A program made the position numbers and the translations under genes. A stretch of DNA of 64,000 nt from a virus: positions 1 through 64,000 of the IMG/VR virus record IMGVR_UViG_3300027736_000027; one strand, 5' to 3'. The notes beneath the pieces were generated by a model. The model made no database searches, was not told where the DNA came from, and saw nothing but the letters and a program-made list of their open reading frames with translations. Within the stretch, counting starts at the first letter, position 1. Each line of letters opens with the position of its first letter. This document shows, piece after piece, positions 16,329-23,542 of the stretch.

Positions 16329-17429
16329 TTATTGGCTGATGATAGGCTCAGAGTCAGAGTCAGTATCCGGTTCTTCAACCTCAGCTGGTCTGCCAACTGA
16401 CATAAAAAGATCAGTAAACTTGGACTCAAGTTCAGAACGCTTGTCCCTCTCTTGGTCGGCCAATTCGGCAACTTGGGTCTCTTGTCTCCATGAAGTTGCA
16501 TCCCAACGTACTTCACCTTCTACTAGGGAGTAGTATAGTCGCTTACCGATTAGGCTGCCTCCACGACGGTTCTTCGAGAACTCTACATATCTTCGACCGG
16601 CATCATCAAACTTAATCTCCATCATTGATGTTGTTGCATGTTTAAGGTAGGTACTTCCAACATATTGACCGCCTTTAGTCATGTGCTGAATTGCAAAGAT
16701 TGTTTTGCCTTTCTTATCAGCGGCTTCAATAATTAAGTTAGTTAACCAGGTCATGGCTCTGGTACTTTTCCAGCCAAGGATATCTGCTAATTTTACAATA
16801 ATATCTTGATGCGAGTCAATTAAGATAACATCATAGTCACCATTAATTGTGTCCTCCAATATCTTATCAAAGCGACCCATAACATAGTCCATCACGAGTA
16901 AGGTTGGCACATTTGCAATAATAGGGGTTTTTTGATAATAGAAGTAGAGGTCATTACGTGTCATCTCACTAGAGATATAGAGTATCTTTGCCTCAGGCTG
17001 AACTCGCTTAATCTTAGCCAAGATATCAAGTGTGACTGTTGATTTACCAACACCACTTTCGCCGATTACAATATTTGCAGTACCTGAATAGATACCACCG
17101 TCTTCCGTATGGTCAGAAAATAACTGGTCAATAAGATCGCCAGATTTCCAGGCAGTAAATGGCGGAAACTCCATATTGCCAATTTCAATTACTTCAGCCA
17201 CCATTTCGGTTGGTATAACTGGTTGAACCGGTACTAGGGAGTTCGGCTCGGTGCCGTCTTTTAACTTCTTTACAACTCCATTAAAGAGACCATAACTTAC
17301 CCCGGTCTCGGTTGAGGTTGTCATATACTGAGTATATAACTGTTGAACACTGCGGTCATGTGGTACTTGACCTTCATAAGCTTCTGTAAAGAATGCTCGT
17401 ACATCTAATTCTTTTTTGCCGATTTGCAT
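16329..17429 (-). CDS. RecA-fold DNA repair/recombination ATPase (366 aa)
   Basis: Walker A is GESGVGKST at residues 123-131 and Walker B is VILIDSH at 201-207. The motif SKNRRGG (about residue 290) recalls the KNRFG motif of RadA/KaiC-like ATPases. Residues 1-110 are a leader-less N-terminal domain, and the C-terminal 60 residues are charged and acidic. Likely a phage recombinase, or a RadA-like or DnaB-like motor used in replication-coupled recombination. Two copies of the ACTAGGGAGT motif (16522, 17233) lie inside the coding sequence and are read as S-L-V in the same frame. Confidence 0.75.
   Translation of the reverse strand: MQIGKKELDVRAFFTEAYEGQVPHDRSVQQLYTQYMTTSTETGVSYGLFNGVVKKLKDGTEPNSLVPVQPVIPTEMVAEVIEIGNMEFPPFTAWKSGDLIDQLFSDHTEDGGIYSGTANIVIGESGVGKSTVTLDILAKIKRVQPEAKILYISSEMTRNDLYFYYQKTPIIANVPTLLVMDYVMGRFDKILEDTINGDYDVILIDSHQDIIVKLADILGWKSTRAMTWLTNLIIEAADKKGKTIFAIQHMTKGGQYVGSTYLKHATTSMMEIKFDDAGRRYVEFSKNRRGGSLIGKRLYYSLVEGEVRWDATSWRQETQVAELADQERDKRSELESKFTDLFMSVGRPAEVEEPDTDSDSEPIISQ
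16522..16531 (+). repeat. Dispersed ACTAGGGAGT motif, inside the RecA-like gene
   Basis: Exact copy of the array core on the plus strand; on the coding (minus) strand it encodes Y-S-L-V. Confidence 0.7.
17233..17242 (+). repeat. Dispersed ACTAGGGAGT motif, inside the RecA-like gene
   Basis: Exact copy on the plus strand, in the context GTACTAGGGAGTTC that is shared with the copy inside the sigma-factor gene; encodes N-S-L-V on the minus strand. Confidence 0.7.
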
Positions 17430-17531
17430 AGGTTTTCTGTTTTGGTTAATTGGTTTATACTATATTATTATACTACAGTTTGCCACAATTGGCTTAAGTA
17501 CTTCAGTTTTTATTATTTATTCGACATCAGT

Positions 17532-17541
17532 ACTAGGGAGT
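17532..17541 (+). repeat. Dispersed ACTAGGGAGT motif, intergenic
   Basis: Exact copy 8 bp beyond the stop codon of the minus-strand gene at 17550, that is, just downstream of that gene. Confidence 0.7.
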
Positions 17542-17549
17542 CCAACCGG

Positions 17550-17765
17550 CTAGAAGTCTTGGCCTAATATATCGGTTACTTCAAAGGTAAACGTGTCAAA
17601 GTTGTCGTTTAACATGTCATAGTCAAAGCCGAAATCCTCGCCGGCCATGTAGTCAATAATTGCCTGTTCAGCATGGTCCAGCGTTTCGTTCATTGAATGA
17701 ATTACCAATGGGGACTCTAGTGTATCGTCAATAGACGTAATCACTGTACAAAATAATCTTTTCAT
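17550..17765 (-). CDS. Small acidic early-region protein (71 aa)
   Basis: Not recognised. Starts MKRLFCTVIT, then helical and acidic (EQAIIDYMAGEDFGFDYDML). It is the last cassette of the early-type region in transcription order and is preceded by its own conserved promoter element (17791-17838). Probably a host-takeover or regulatory protein. Confidence 0.6.
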   Translation of the reverse strand: MKRLFCTVITSIDDTLESPLVIHSMNETLDHAEQAIIDYMAGEDFGFDYDMLNDNFDTFTFEVTDILGQDF

Positions 17766-17790
17766 AATCTATAGGGGTTAGTTGGTTAGA

Positions 17791-17838
17791 GTAAATATAA
17801 GTATAATTTTTGACATCTAAAAATAAAGTTATTAACAA
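17791..17838 (-). promoter_or_regulatory. Early promoter element, short-spacer class
   Basis: Minus strand: TTGTTAATAACTTT, short A/T spacer, GTCAAAAATTATACTTATATTTAC; upstream of the gene at 17550. The distal box begins right at the stop codon of the gene at 17839. Confidence 0.75.
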
Positions 17839-18096
17839 TTATCGGACCTCACCGCTAGTAATAATTCCTTCAAAGGTTGTGAGCTTCTTAAACTCTTTAG
17901 TTGGAAAATAGGCTCTGCCGTCTTCTAAATCAAAGTTTCCATTAAAGTTTTCAAGAATTGCTTCAACATTATCTTTATCTGACTCTATTACTAAGAACCT
18001 GGAACCTGGAACAGGAACATCGTCGTCACCTAATAATTTTTCAATAAGATCGCTGTCATCAGTGATCTGAAATACTGAGAATTTTTCTATTTTCAT
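17839..18096 (-). CDS. Small early-region protein (85 aa)
   Basis: Not recognised. MKIEKFSVFQITDDSDLIEKLLGDDD..., alternating strands and helices, with an ASP-rich centre. It has a typical cassette position with a promoter element at 18122-18158 and a 5' sequence (CTATAGGGGTTA) shared with the genes at 17550 and 18159. Confidence 0.6.
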   Translation of the reverse strand: MKIEKFSVFQITDDSDLIEKLLGDDDVPVPGSRFLVIESDKDNVEAILENFNGNFDLEDGRAYFPTKEFKKLTTFEGIITSGEVR

Positions 18097-18121
18097 AATC
18101 TATAGGGGTTAATTGATTGGT

Positions 18122-18158
18122 TAAATATAAGTATAATTTTTGACACCTGACAATTTAA
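18122..18158 (-). promoter_or_regulatory. Early promoter element, lacking the distal TTGTTAATAAC box
   Basis: Keeps TGTCAAAAATTATACTTATATTTA and TTGTCAGG, but the distal box is missing and replaced by the 3' end of the gene at 18159. Upstream of the gene at 17839. Confidence 0.65.
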
Positions 18159-18455
18159 TTAAATTAAATCATCAAAATAAAGAGTAAGGGCCCGGTTCTG
18201 GCCGGTTGAGATGTTTATATTATTACTGCCGATTTCGTATCTATTACCTTTTTTAATTAGGCGCTTTGCTCGGGTAAGTCGGGACTCAGTCAGCTGGTCA
18301 TTTACTGGGCTGCGAGGCGCTACATGATACGATGTGGAAGTATATTCTCCACCGCAACCACATCTGCAATGGGCATCTTTGCCGATATAGGTTTGTGATA
18401 TTTGACTTAAGTTAAAGCCTAAAAATTGGTCAACTGTGATTAGCTCAGGTTTCAT
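18159..18455 (-). CDS. Small early-region protein with Cys/His cluster (98 aa)
   Basis: Not recognised as a family. Residues about 28-45 read DAHCRCGCGGEY with a downstream His, which could bind zinc; the pattern HCRCGCGG recalls the C-G-C-G segments of phage M15-like proteins but no catalytic set is present. Preceded by a promoter element at 18481-18539. Confidence 0.6.
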   Translation of the reverse strand: MKPELITVDQFLGFNLSQISQTYIGKDAHCRCGCGGEYTSTSYHVAPRSPVNDQLTESRLTRAKRLIKKGNRYEIGSNNINISTGQNRALTLYFDDLI

Positions 18456-18480
18456 TTGATATAGGGGTTAATTGGTTAGA

Positions 18481-18539
18481 GTAAATATACCAAATTTATT
18501 TGACACCTGACAATTTATTTTCATAAAGTTATTAACAAT
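18481..18539 (-). promoter_or_regulatory. Early promoter element, long-spacer class
   Basis: Minus strand TTGTTAATAACTTT, then ATGAAAATAAATTG, then TGTCAAATAAATTTGGTATATTTAC. The proximal part differs slightly (TTTGGTATATTTA), like the copy at 19626. Upstream of the gene at 18159. Confidence 0.75.
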
Positions 18540-18630
18540 TTGGCTGTTAACAATTCCCTAAATATGTCGTAGGTCGGAGTCTACCTCCCGCTCCTGGTTT
18601 GGACCGTCCCGTCTAGATTAGTTGACAAGG
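18540..18630 (-). ncRNA. Possible small RNA downstream of an orphan promoter element
   Basis: A full promoter element (18631-18688) points into this stretch, but no ORF follows before the next promoter. It contains AGGTCGGAGTCTACC (18571-18585), which is repeated exactly at 30341-30355. Short stems are possible (AGGT/ACCT, GGAG/CTCC). A tiny noncoding transcript is the simplest reading; it could instead be the remains of a deleted cassette. Confidence 0.35.
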
Positions 18631-18688
18631 TAAATATAAGTATAATATTTGACACCTGACAATTTATTTTAGAGAAGTTATTAACAAT
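18631..18688 (-). promoter_or_regulatory. Early promoter element, long class, without a downstream ORF
   Basis: Complete copy: TTGTTAATAACTTC, spacer, TTGTCAGGTGTCAAATATTATACTTATATTTA. The distal box overlaps the stop codon of the gene at 18681. No coding frame follows before 18540. Confidence 0.7.
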
Positions 18689-18908
18689 CTTCTTGCACAG
18701 TAAAATTTACCGGGCCAACTGTTACTCGTTTGCCTATGAGGTCGTCTATACAATATCTCTCATCTGCCGGTCCGCGAAAGATTTGATCGTCTGTCCAATC
18801 GTCCGAATTAAGTAAGAGTTTAAGAGTTTCCCGAGTTGAATACGTCGATTGTCTTCCCCAATTGTCTACGGTCTCGACACAGTCGATAATTTCTATTGAT
18901 GTTTGCAT
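18681..18908 (-). CDS. Small early-region protein (75 aa)
   Basis: Not recognised. MQTSIEIIDCVETVDNWGRQ..., with a strand-rich C-terminus (LIGKRVTVGPVNFTVQEDC). Its stop codon is embedded in the distal box of the next promoter (TGTTAATAAC), showing how tightly gene ends and promoters are joined here. Confidence 0.6.
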   Translation of the reverse strand: MQTSIEIIDCVETVDNWGRQSTYSTRETLKLLLNSDDWTDDQIFRGPADERYCIDDLIGKRVTVGPVNFTVQEDC

Positions 18909-18928
18909 AATTTAATTTTTTAAAAGGG

Positions 18929-19144
18929 TTAGTGTTCAATTATTTCTAGTTCCTGGTCCCCAACTTTTACAATGGAACCAATAAATTCAGAGCTCGAGCC
19001 CATTTTTACCTTGCCCTTATCTAAATAGTCAAGGTCAATATCGGTCTCTAACACTTTAAGTGTTTCATAAATAGTATTAGGGTCCTTGATACATACATCA
19101 GTTGCACCGCCCTTGTTTACGTATATTCTTATAATCTCTATCAT
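18929..19144 (-). CDS. Small early-region protein (71 aa)
   Basis: Not recognised. The start at 19144 (MIEIIRIYVNKGG) is chosen because the longer frame (to 19204) would translate through an inverted repeat. Similar in size and overall pattern to the next gene (an N-terminal strand, acidic middle, VKVGDQELEI C-terminus), and possibly a distant paralog. Confidence 0.6.
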   Translation of the reverse strand: MIEIIRIYVNKGGATDVCIKDPNTIYETLKVLETDIDLDYLDKGKVKMGSSSEFIGSIVKVGDQELEIIEH

Positions 19145-19178
19145 TTTCAATTCTTTTTTAGGTTTATATAACACTGAG

Positions 19179-19202
19179 TAGGGACCTCCATTCAGAGGTC
19201 CC
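19179..19202 (-). terminator. Hairpin after the gene at 19210, weak terminator
   Basis: GGGACCTC-TGAATG-GAGGTCCC forms a strong stem directly after the stop of the gene at 19210, but no T-run follows on the minus strand, so termination is uncertain. Confidence 0.45.
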
Positions 19203-19209
19203 AAATTTA

Positions 19210-19602
19210 TTATACAGTTCCGGCTCTTAAGATTTCAAGTTGAGATGCGGTAAGTGACTCAATTCCGTTTTGACTTATGAGGTCAAGAATATCGTCCAGT
19301 GTCCATCTTGGATTTACAGGTTGTGGTGTAACTTCTGAATTTCCTGTTAGCTTATTAATCGCCTCCATTAATCCCTCGGGTAAATTCTGGTTTAGTGCGC
19401 CTTCTTCGATTAGGAAGAATAGTGCCCCAGTTTTTGATAACTGCTGGGTGATCGTGGAAGGATCTGACTCGGTGTTAAATACTGAAAGAATTGCTCCAGG
19501 AATTGGACCGGCAAAAGCTCGGCCGCTAATGTGTTTAGCTAATACATTAGTAACCTCTGGGTTTGGAACATTTCCAAAACGAATTAAAAATAATTTTTTC
19601 AT
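19210..19602 (-). CDS. Early-region hypothetical protein (130 aa)
   Basis: Not recognised. The start at 19602 (MKKLFLIRFGNVPNP) is preferred over the longer frame to 19653, which would run back into the promoter. An N-terminal alpha/beta part is followed by a C-terminal helical segment (TLDDILDLISQNGIESLTASQLEIL). Preceded by a promoter element at 19626. Confidence 0.6.
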   Translation of the reverse strand: MKKLFLIRFGNVPNPEVTNVLAKHISGRAFAGPIPGAILSVFNTESDPSTITQQLSKTGALFFLIEEGALNQNLPEGLMEAINKLTGNSEVTPQPVNPRWTLDDILDLISQNGIESLTASQLEILRAGTV

Positions 19603-19625
19603 GTCTGCTTGGTTTAATTGGTTAA

Positions 19626-19684
19626 GTAAATATACCAAATTTATTTGACACAAAAAAATTTATTTAGGGAAAGTTATTAACAAT
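19626..19684 (-). promoter_or_regulatory. Early promoter element, long class
   Basis: TTGTTAATAACTTTCC, spacer, GTGTCAAATAAATTTGGTATATTTAC on the minus strand, upstream of the gene at 19210. Same proximal variant as the copy at 18481. Confidence 0.7.
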
Positions 19685-20479
19685 TTACAGACCAGCGGTT
19701 GCAGTTGCGGTATAGGCATTACCTGCTGCCACGGTAACAGTACCGGTTATTTGGCTGCCCAGCCCTGAACTTGTCGAGAGAACCGTTGCTCCGGATCTTA
19801 TTTCGGCAACTCCATTGCGGTCCGCCGTTGTTATTACCTGAACTTTAAATGTATCGCCAGCAACTATCGAATAGTACGTACCTGAATCTGTGCCGTATCT
19901 GGTCTCGACTACTACATTATTTTTATATAGTTTAAAGGTTGCAGATGTATTTTCAGCCTTGGTGAAGTTCCATTGAATACTTGGCAAGAAGAGTGTTGTT
20001 GTGGTAGTGGTTGCTGGACCAGGCGCAGCCGTTGTTGTTGAAGTGGTAGATGTTGAAGAGGTTGTTGTTGATGTTGGTACCAGTGCACCGGTCCTGATAT
20101 TACTCAGGGTAAACGGAGTTACTCCATTTATTATTGAACTATTTAAGGCAGTGGCAAAGGCATTTAGCTCATTCCTAGAAGGAAAAGAGATCATAATTGG
20201 TGCCCTTTCTCTAATTGATATAAAGGCATCGGTCGATTCGCTTACGGTTTCCAGCGATATAATATTTTGGCCAGGGTTGAATACTGTAATTTCTCGAGTC
20301 TTTCCTGCTTCCAGAATCTGCAACTTCATCTGCCCAGCGGGTCCAATTAGTTTGGTAGTCGTTGTGGTTGTTGACGTTGAAGAGGTTGTTGTTGACGTTG
20401 AAGAGGTTGTTGTTGAGGTAGGAGCAATTGTAGTTGTTGTTGTAGGAGCAATTGTAGTTGTTGTTGTTATGGCAGCCAT
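19685..20479 (-). CDS. Thr-rich low-complexity protein with beta domains (264 aa)
   Basis: Residues 1-42 are runs of Thr and Ser with IAP breaks (TTTTTIAPTTTTTIAP), then a beta-rich domain (about 43-130), a second Thr/Ser linker (about 137-165) and a C-terminal beta-rich domain (about 168-264). Such Thr-rich linkers join beta domains in phage fibre-like or decoration proteins. The trinucleotide repeat DNA (GTT/GTA runs) would allow slippage. It stands out from the small early genes around it and lacks the standard promoter element. Confidence 0.65.
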   Translation of the reverse strand: MAAITTTTTIAPTTTTTIAPTSTTTSSTSTTTSSTSTTTTTTKLIGPAGQMKLQILEAGKTREITVFNPGQNIISLETVSESTDAFISIRERAPIMISFPSRNELNAFATALNSSIINGVTPFTLSNIRTGALVPTSTTTSSTSTTSTTTAAPGPATTTTTTLFLPSIQWNFTKAENTSATFKLYKNNVVVETRYGTDSGTYYSIVAGDTFKVQVITTADRNGVAEIRSGATVLSTSSGLGSQITGTVTVAAGNAYTATATAGL

Positions 20480-20538
20480 TTGGTTAAATATATTTTATAA
20501 TCAATTGATATTATCTTATCTATTATATCTATTAAATG

Positions 20539-20568
20539 AAAAAGGGTCTACCCTCTCGAGCAGACCCT
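20539..20568 (-). terminator. Intrinsic terminator after the gene at 20596
   Basis: AGGGTCT-12 nt loop-AGACCCT followed by five T on the minus strand, about 30 bp downstream of the stop. Confidence 0.75.
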
Positions 20569-20595
20569 ACGGAATTAAACCAATTAAACCGCCAT

Positions 20596-20922
20596 TTAAA
20601 CTCTTTTTACCTCAACCTTTTCTAATTTTGCAGCCTTACCAAGTGGAGACCATAAGGCCTCTTCCACTGTTTCAAACTCCAAAGTATTCCATATCCAAAC
20701 CAGACCCTGCCCTTTTGCCTGTTCTCGAGCAGCACGCTCCCCAATATTAGGGCTTGCGATACTCAACTTAAACAGTGCAAGTTGATATGCTGATTTAAAT
20801 GTACCTGCAACATAAACTGGTCTATGTGTCTCAACGATCCTTTCGGTCAAGAGCCATACCCATTTTTTATTTCTTAGTGGGCTAGGCACCGCGCTCTGTT
20901 GTAAAGATACAGTATATTCCAA
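20596..20922 (-). CDS. Early-region hypothetical protein (108 aa)
   Basis: Not recognised. It contains a Trp-rich N-terminal strand region (KWVWLLTERIVETHRPVYVAG), a helix (SAYQLALFKLSI) and a basic C-terminus (KAAKLEKVEVKRV). It is followed by a good intrinsic terminator. Precedes the Thr-rich protein gene in transcription. Confidence 0.6.
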   Translation of the reverse strand: MEYTVSLQQSAVPSPLRNKKWVWLLTERIVETHRPVYVAGTFKSAYQLALFKLSIASPNIGERAAREQAKGQGLVWIWNTLEFETVEEALWSPLGKAAKLEKVEVKRV

Positions 20923-20976
20923 ACAGAATCGATCCGATTATTACTATTCCACACATATTGATTGGGATTAAATAGG

Positions 20977-21237
20977 TTAAGGTTTTTCTTTTATCTCTTC
21001 AACTAACTTCTTTAAGTCAGCGCACTTCTCGTACTGTTCCTTTGTTTCAAAGTACTTTATCATAGTCCATATTGCCTCACGTTTTTCAGTGACCGGGGAT
21101 TTATCATGGGCAATCGATCTAAACTCGCCGGCCAAGGCATCGTATAGTCTGTCCATAAATGCATCATAGTCAGTTTCTCGAAGAGTAATTAACTCTAATA
21201 GGATATCTTCGTATTTTATTGTGGGCTTCTTTGCCAT
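20977..21237 (-). CDS. Small helical protein (86 aa)
   Basis: MAKKPTIKYEDILLELITLRE... All-helical and charged, with a C-terminal KEQYEKCADLKKLVEEIKEKP segment similar to helices seen in many phage proteins and in UvrB/UvrC-type motifs. A related segment (KLEKYEYCQVL) occurs in the small protein at 42817. Function unknown. Confidence 0.6.
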   Translation of the reverse strand: MAKKPTIKYEDILLELITLRETDYDAFMDRLYDALAGEFRSIAHDKSPVTEKREAIWTMIKYFETKEQYEKCADLKKLVEEIKEKP

Positions 21238-21270
21238 AGGTCTTTGTTTATTTATTATGTAATTAATATA

Positions 21271-21381
21271 CTAAAAAAAATAGGTCCAGACAAGACAGGC
21301 AATAAAGCTGACAGTTAAACCTGCAAGCGCAAGCATTATTATCCATTCAGAGTCCTGTTTGTTTTTATCGTTTAGATTCAT
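21271..21381 (-). CDS. Single-pass membrane micro-protein (36 aa)
   Basis: MNLNDKNKQDSEWIIM then a hydrophobic helix (LALAGLTVSFIACLVWTYFF) ending at the stop: an N-terminal soluble part and one membrane span. One of several tiny membrane proteins in this region; such proteins are common among phage early genes acting on the host envelope. Confidence 0.5.
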   Translation of the reverse strand: MNLNDKNKQDSEWIIMLALAGLTVSFIACLVWTYFF

Positions 21382-21420
21382 ACCATTAAGATTTATAATA
21401 TTATATTGCCGAGCGACCGC

Positions 21421-21582
21421 TTAGTTTTCAGCTAAATGGATACTCAACGCGGATTTAATTGTACCCTGTAGATATCCTATTATTGCTGCATGGGATTTCT
21501 CGCCCTCTTTCCAGTCTTTTTCACTGGTATCTAGTGCACTGCTTAGCAGTTTTATCAGTCGGTCTTTTTCTACTTGTGTCAT
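21421..21582 (-). CDS. Small helical protein (53 aa)
   Basis: MTQVEKDRLIKLLSSALDTSEKDW..., helical and charged with no Cys. The start codon is followed by a typical coding pattern, and the frame fills the gap between neighbours with no overlap. Function unknown. Confidence 0.5.
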   Translation of the reverse strand: MTQVEKDRLIKLLSSALDTSEKDWKEGEKSHAAIIGYLQGTIKSALSIHLAEN

Positions 21583-21603
21583 GGGTTATTTGGGGTTATA
21601 TTA

Positions 21604-21834
21604 TTAATATGAGTATGAATCGAATTTACCATCGCAGAATAGAATAAAGATTGTTTCATTTTTTCTACCATCTTTTACTTCGATAGAAACGTTGGCATAT
21701 CCTTTATCAGTATCAAGAAGATTATCGATATCTTCAAAAGTTAATAGGTCACTAAATTCGTTAAGGAACTCAGTAGCCGTCATTTCTTCGGCAAATTTTA
21801 AAATTTTGGATTTGAATGGTGTTTTTGTTTTCAT
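21604..21834 (-). CDS. Small early-region protein (76 aa)
   Basis: MKTKTPFKSKILKFAEEMTATEFL... is preferred over a longer frame starting at 21861. A helical first half, with a strand-rich C-terminus (VSIEVKDGRKNETIFILFCDGKF). Not recognised. Confidence 0.55.
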   Translation of the reverse strand: MKTKTPFKSKILKFAEEMTATEFLNEFSDLLTFEDIDNLLDTDKGYANVSIEVKDGRKNETIFILFCDGKFDSYSY

Positions 21835-21864
21835 ATGTTTATTATTAAATGGTATATACAAAGG

Positions 21865-22146
21865 TTAATCATTAATGAATAGGAACTTAAAACTTTTTCC
21901 ATTTTGCGGGTTGAAGCCACGGTACCACCAGCCTGCAATATCTTCTCCACCGTCACTAGAGTCAACTGAGGTTCGGGTCATTCTGATCTGGTTGCCAGTT
22001 GCTGGATTCTTTACATAGATTGGCGTTGCCTGGTAGCACAGATCCGTTATTTCAAACCGGGTCTGCTCTAGAGAAGAGAGCTCGGCTACAAAGGTAGAGT
22101 CTTCTTTATTGAAGCTAATTGCTGGATGATTTATTTCTATTATCAT
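21865..22146 (-). CDS. Small early-region protein (93 aa)
   Basis: Strand-rich, not recognised (MIIEINHPAISFNKEDSTF..., WWYRGFNPQNGKSFKFLF). The start codon overlaps the TGA stop of the gene at 22143 (ATGA), the classic arrangement for translational coupling. Confidence 0.6.
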   Translation of the reverse strand: MIIEINHPAISFNKEDSTFVAELSSLEQTRFEITDLCYQATPIYVKNPATGNQIRMTRTSVDSSDGGEDIAGWWYRGFNPQNGKSFKFLFIND

Positions 22147-22286
22147 GATCTGGTTTTTTTAAATGTTTCTAATTTCTCAACTCCATGGATATCAATAAAC
22201 TCTTGAATAGGAATCAATTCTGTTTCTGAATCGTCAATCCATAGGATTTCTACAAACTCATTGTTTAGGATATTTAAGATTTTCAT
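22143..22286 (-). CDS. Small protein translationally coupled to its neighbours (47 aa)
   Basis: MKILNILNNEFVEILWIDDSETELIPIQEF... Its start overlaps the stop of the gene at 22283 and its stop overlaps the start of the gene at 21865, so the three form a coupled set. Not recognised. Confidence 0.55.
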   Translation of the reverse strand: MKILNILNNEFVEILWIDDSETELIPIQEFIDIHGVEKLETFKKTRS

Positions 22287-22483
22287 GCAAACATCTTCCT
22301 TCCCATCTCAATAAACAAATCATACTCTGACTCGCCCATTAACTCTTTTAATTCCGCAACATGTGCATGGTATTCTGCTGCTTTTTTGCAAGCCTCTGCC
22401 CATTTACCGGCAGACTGCAATTCTTTAAATTCCCAATTGGTATCTATTACCTTGGAAAATATTTTACTTTCAGCGTTTGTCAT
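22283..22483 (-). CDS. Small helical protein (66 aa)
   Basis: All-helical (ESKIFSKVIDTNWEFKELQSAGKWAEACKKAAEYHAHV). Similar in style to the helical protein encoded at 22495, upstream of it. First gene of the coupled trio 22283 / 22143 / 21865. Function unknown. Confidence 0.55.
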   Translation of the reverse strand: MTNAESKIFSKVIDTNWEFKELQSAGKWAEACKKAAEYHAHVAELKELMGESEYDLFIEMGRKMFA

Positions 22484-22494
22484 TTTATCTAGTG

Positions 22495-22671
22495 TTAAGC
22501 GTTAACTATTTCATTTATTTGGTCCTGTACTCTGTTGGCCCACTCATCGTATTTTGCAGCATTATCCAAATCATTCTTGGTGCCTGTTGCATTTCTGAAG
22601 AAGTTGGCAGTTTGTTTAAAGTATTCTAATTCTTTAAGTAATCTTTTTGGAGCAGTCTTTGGTTTTTTCAT
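22495..22671 (-). CDS. Small helical protein (58 aa)
   Basis: MKKPKTAPKRLLKELEYFKQTANFFRNATG... Basic N-terminus, then helices. It fills the interval between the genes at 22283 and 22700. Not recognised. Confidence 0.5.
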   Translation of the reverse strand: MKKPKTAPKRLLKELEYFKQTANFFRNATGTKNDLDNAAKYDEWANRVQDQINEIVNA

Positions 22672-22699
22672 TGTTGATTGGGGTTAATTGATTAATATA

Positions 22700-22909
22700 T
22701 TAGTCTCCTATAACGTTAGTTGTAATTTGTACAAAGTCTCCGTCGTCACTATATGCTTCAGTTGGGTCTTTGTCGTTGTTAAGTTCAAAATCATTCTCTT
22801 CAGCAAGTTCCTTTAGATAAGCAACAGCAGACTTGTTTGTCTTAAATAAAGACACTTCAACACCGTCCGGGTGGTGGTACAATACCACAAATACTTTTTC
22901 ATCTTTCAT
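22700..22909 (-). CDS. Small early-region protein (69 aa)
   Basis: MKDEKVFVVLYHHPDGVEVSLFKTNKSAVAYLKELAEEN... An N-terminal strand pair and a helix, resembling in outline the proteins at 26312 and 26621 (strand, HH near residue 12, TNKSAVAYL versus TTKSSALDAM). Probably a distant member of that small family. Own promoter element at 22932. Confidence 0.6.
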   Translation of the reverse strand: MKDEKVFVVLYHHPDGVEVSLFKTNKSAVAYLKELAEENDFELNNDKDPTEAYSDDGDFVQITTNVIGD

Positions 22910-22931
22910 ATTAATAGTTTAATTGGTTTAA

Positions 22932-22990
22932 GTAAATATAAGTATAATTTTTGACACGGAAAAATTTATTTTGGAGAAGTTATTAACAAT
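22932..22990 (-). promoter_or_regulatory. Early promoter element, long class
   Basis: Canonical copy: TTGTTAATAACTTC, long spacer, GTGTCAAAAATTATACTTATATTTAC. The distal box abuts the stop of the gene at 22983. Upstream of the gene at 22700. Confidence 0.75.
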
Positions 22991-23246
22991 CTGCTATGGT
23001 AAAAACGGTCTCTTCCAAATGAAGTCCTTCTTCTGTCTCCAGTCCAAGTTCATGTATGATTGGCATAAAAACCCCTGGATTTCTTAAAATAAGAAACCAT
23101 GCCAGCCGATCTGACTCATCAAGAAGATCGGGTCCAACGTTTAAGAAGCCTAAATATCTTTCATCTTCTTTATTGAACTGGTAGTCTGTTCTAAATTTTT
23201 CCAAGAGGTCTATTGCCTCCTTAAATTCTGTTGCTGTTATTCCCAT
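22983..23246 (-). CDS. Small early-region protein (87 aa)
   Basis: The start at 23246 (MGITATEFKEAIDLLEKF) is preferred because a longer frame (to 23360) would span the promoter at 23276. Helical and acidic, with a hydrophobic middle segment (LAWFLILRNPGVFMPII). Not recognised. Confidence 0.6.
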   Translation of the reverse strand: MGITATEFKEAIDLLEKFRTDYQFNKEDERYLGFLNVGPDLLDESDRLAWFLILRNPGVFMPIIHELGLETEEGLHLEETVFTIADC

Positions 23247-23275
23247 CTTAAGTTTGGTTTTAATTGGTTTATAGA

Positions 23276-23324
23276 GTAAATATAAGTATTTTATTTGACA
23301 CGAAAAAATAAAGTTATTAACAAT
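23276..23324 (-). promoter_or_regulatory. Early promoter element, short class
   Basis: TTGTTAATAACTTTATTTTT then CGTGTCAAATAAAATACTTATATTTAC; lacks the 10-bp insertion of the long class. Directly follows the stop of the gene at 23324. Confidence 0.75.
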
Positions 23325-23542
23325 TAGTTTAATCGAGTCTTCATGCACTGGGCAACGCACTGATTAAATTCTTCTTCACTAAGCTCTGAGGTATCCTCTT
23401 CTAGCAACTTCTTTAGGGTTGTATTATATAGAATATCAACTAGTCGAGTCTTGTCTACCTTGCCGCTAAATGGGTCGCCTTCGGAAAATAGGATCTCGAC
23501 ACCGGTCTCTGCCCAGAAACGGGCTTCAGTTGTGGTTAGCAT
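23324..23542 (-). CDS. Small protein overlapping the sigma-factor gene (72 aa)
   Basis: MLTTTEARFWAETGVEILFSEGDPF..., helical with an acidic C-terminal half (LLEEDTSELSEEEFNQCV). Its start overlaps the 3' end of the sigma gene by 7 bp, so it is co-transcribed and probably translationally coupled. A regulator of the sigma factor is possible but nothing in the sequence proves it. Confidence 0.6.
   Translation of the reverse strand: MLTTTEARFWAETGVEILFSEGDPFSGKVDKTRLVDILYNTTLKKLLEEDTSELSEEEFNQCVAQCMKTRLN

Noticed and set aside
17801-17816. Plus-strand sigma-70 promoter (TATAAT and TTGACA) within the early elements
   Set aside because: On the plus strand the boxes are in the wrong order (TATAAT before TTGACA), and the genes lie on the minus strand.
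20001-20750. Plus-strand ORF rich in Val
   Set aside because: It is the antisense of the Thr-rich repeats of the gene at 19685 (ACA/ACT read as TGT/AGT and GTT) plus its upstream region.
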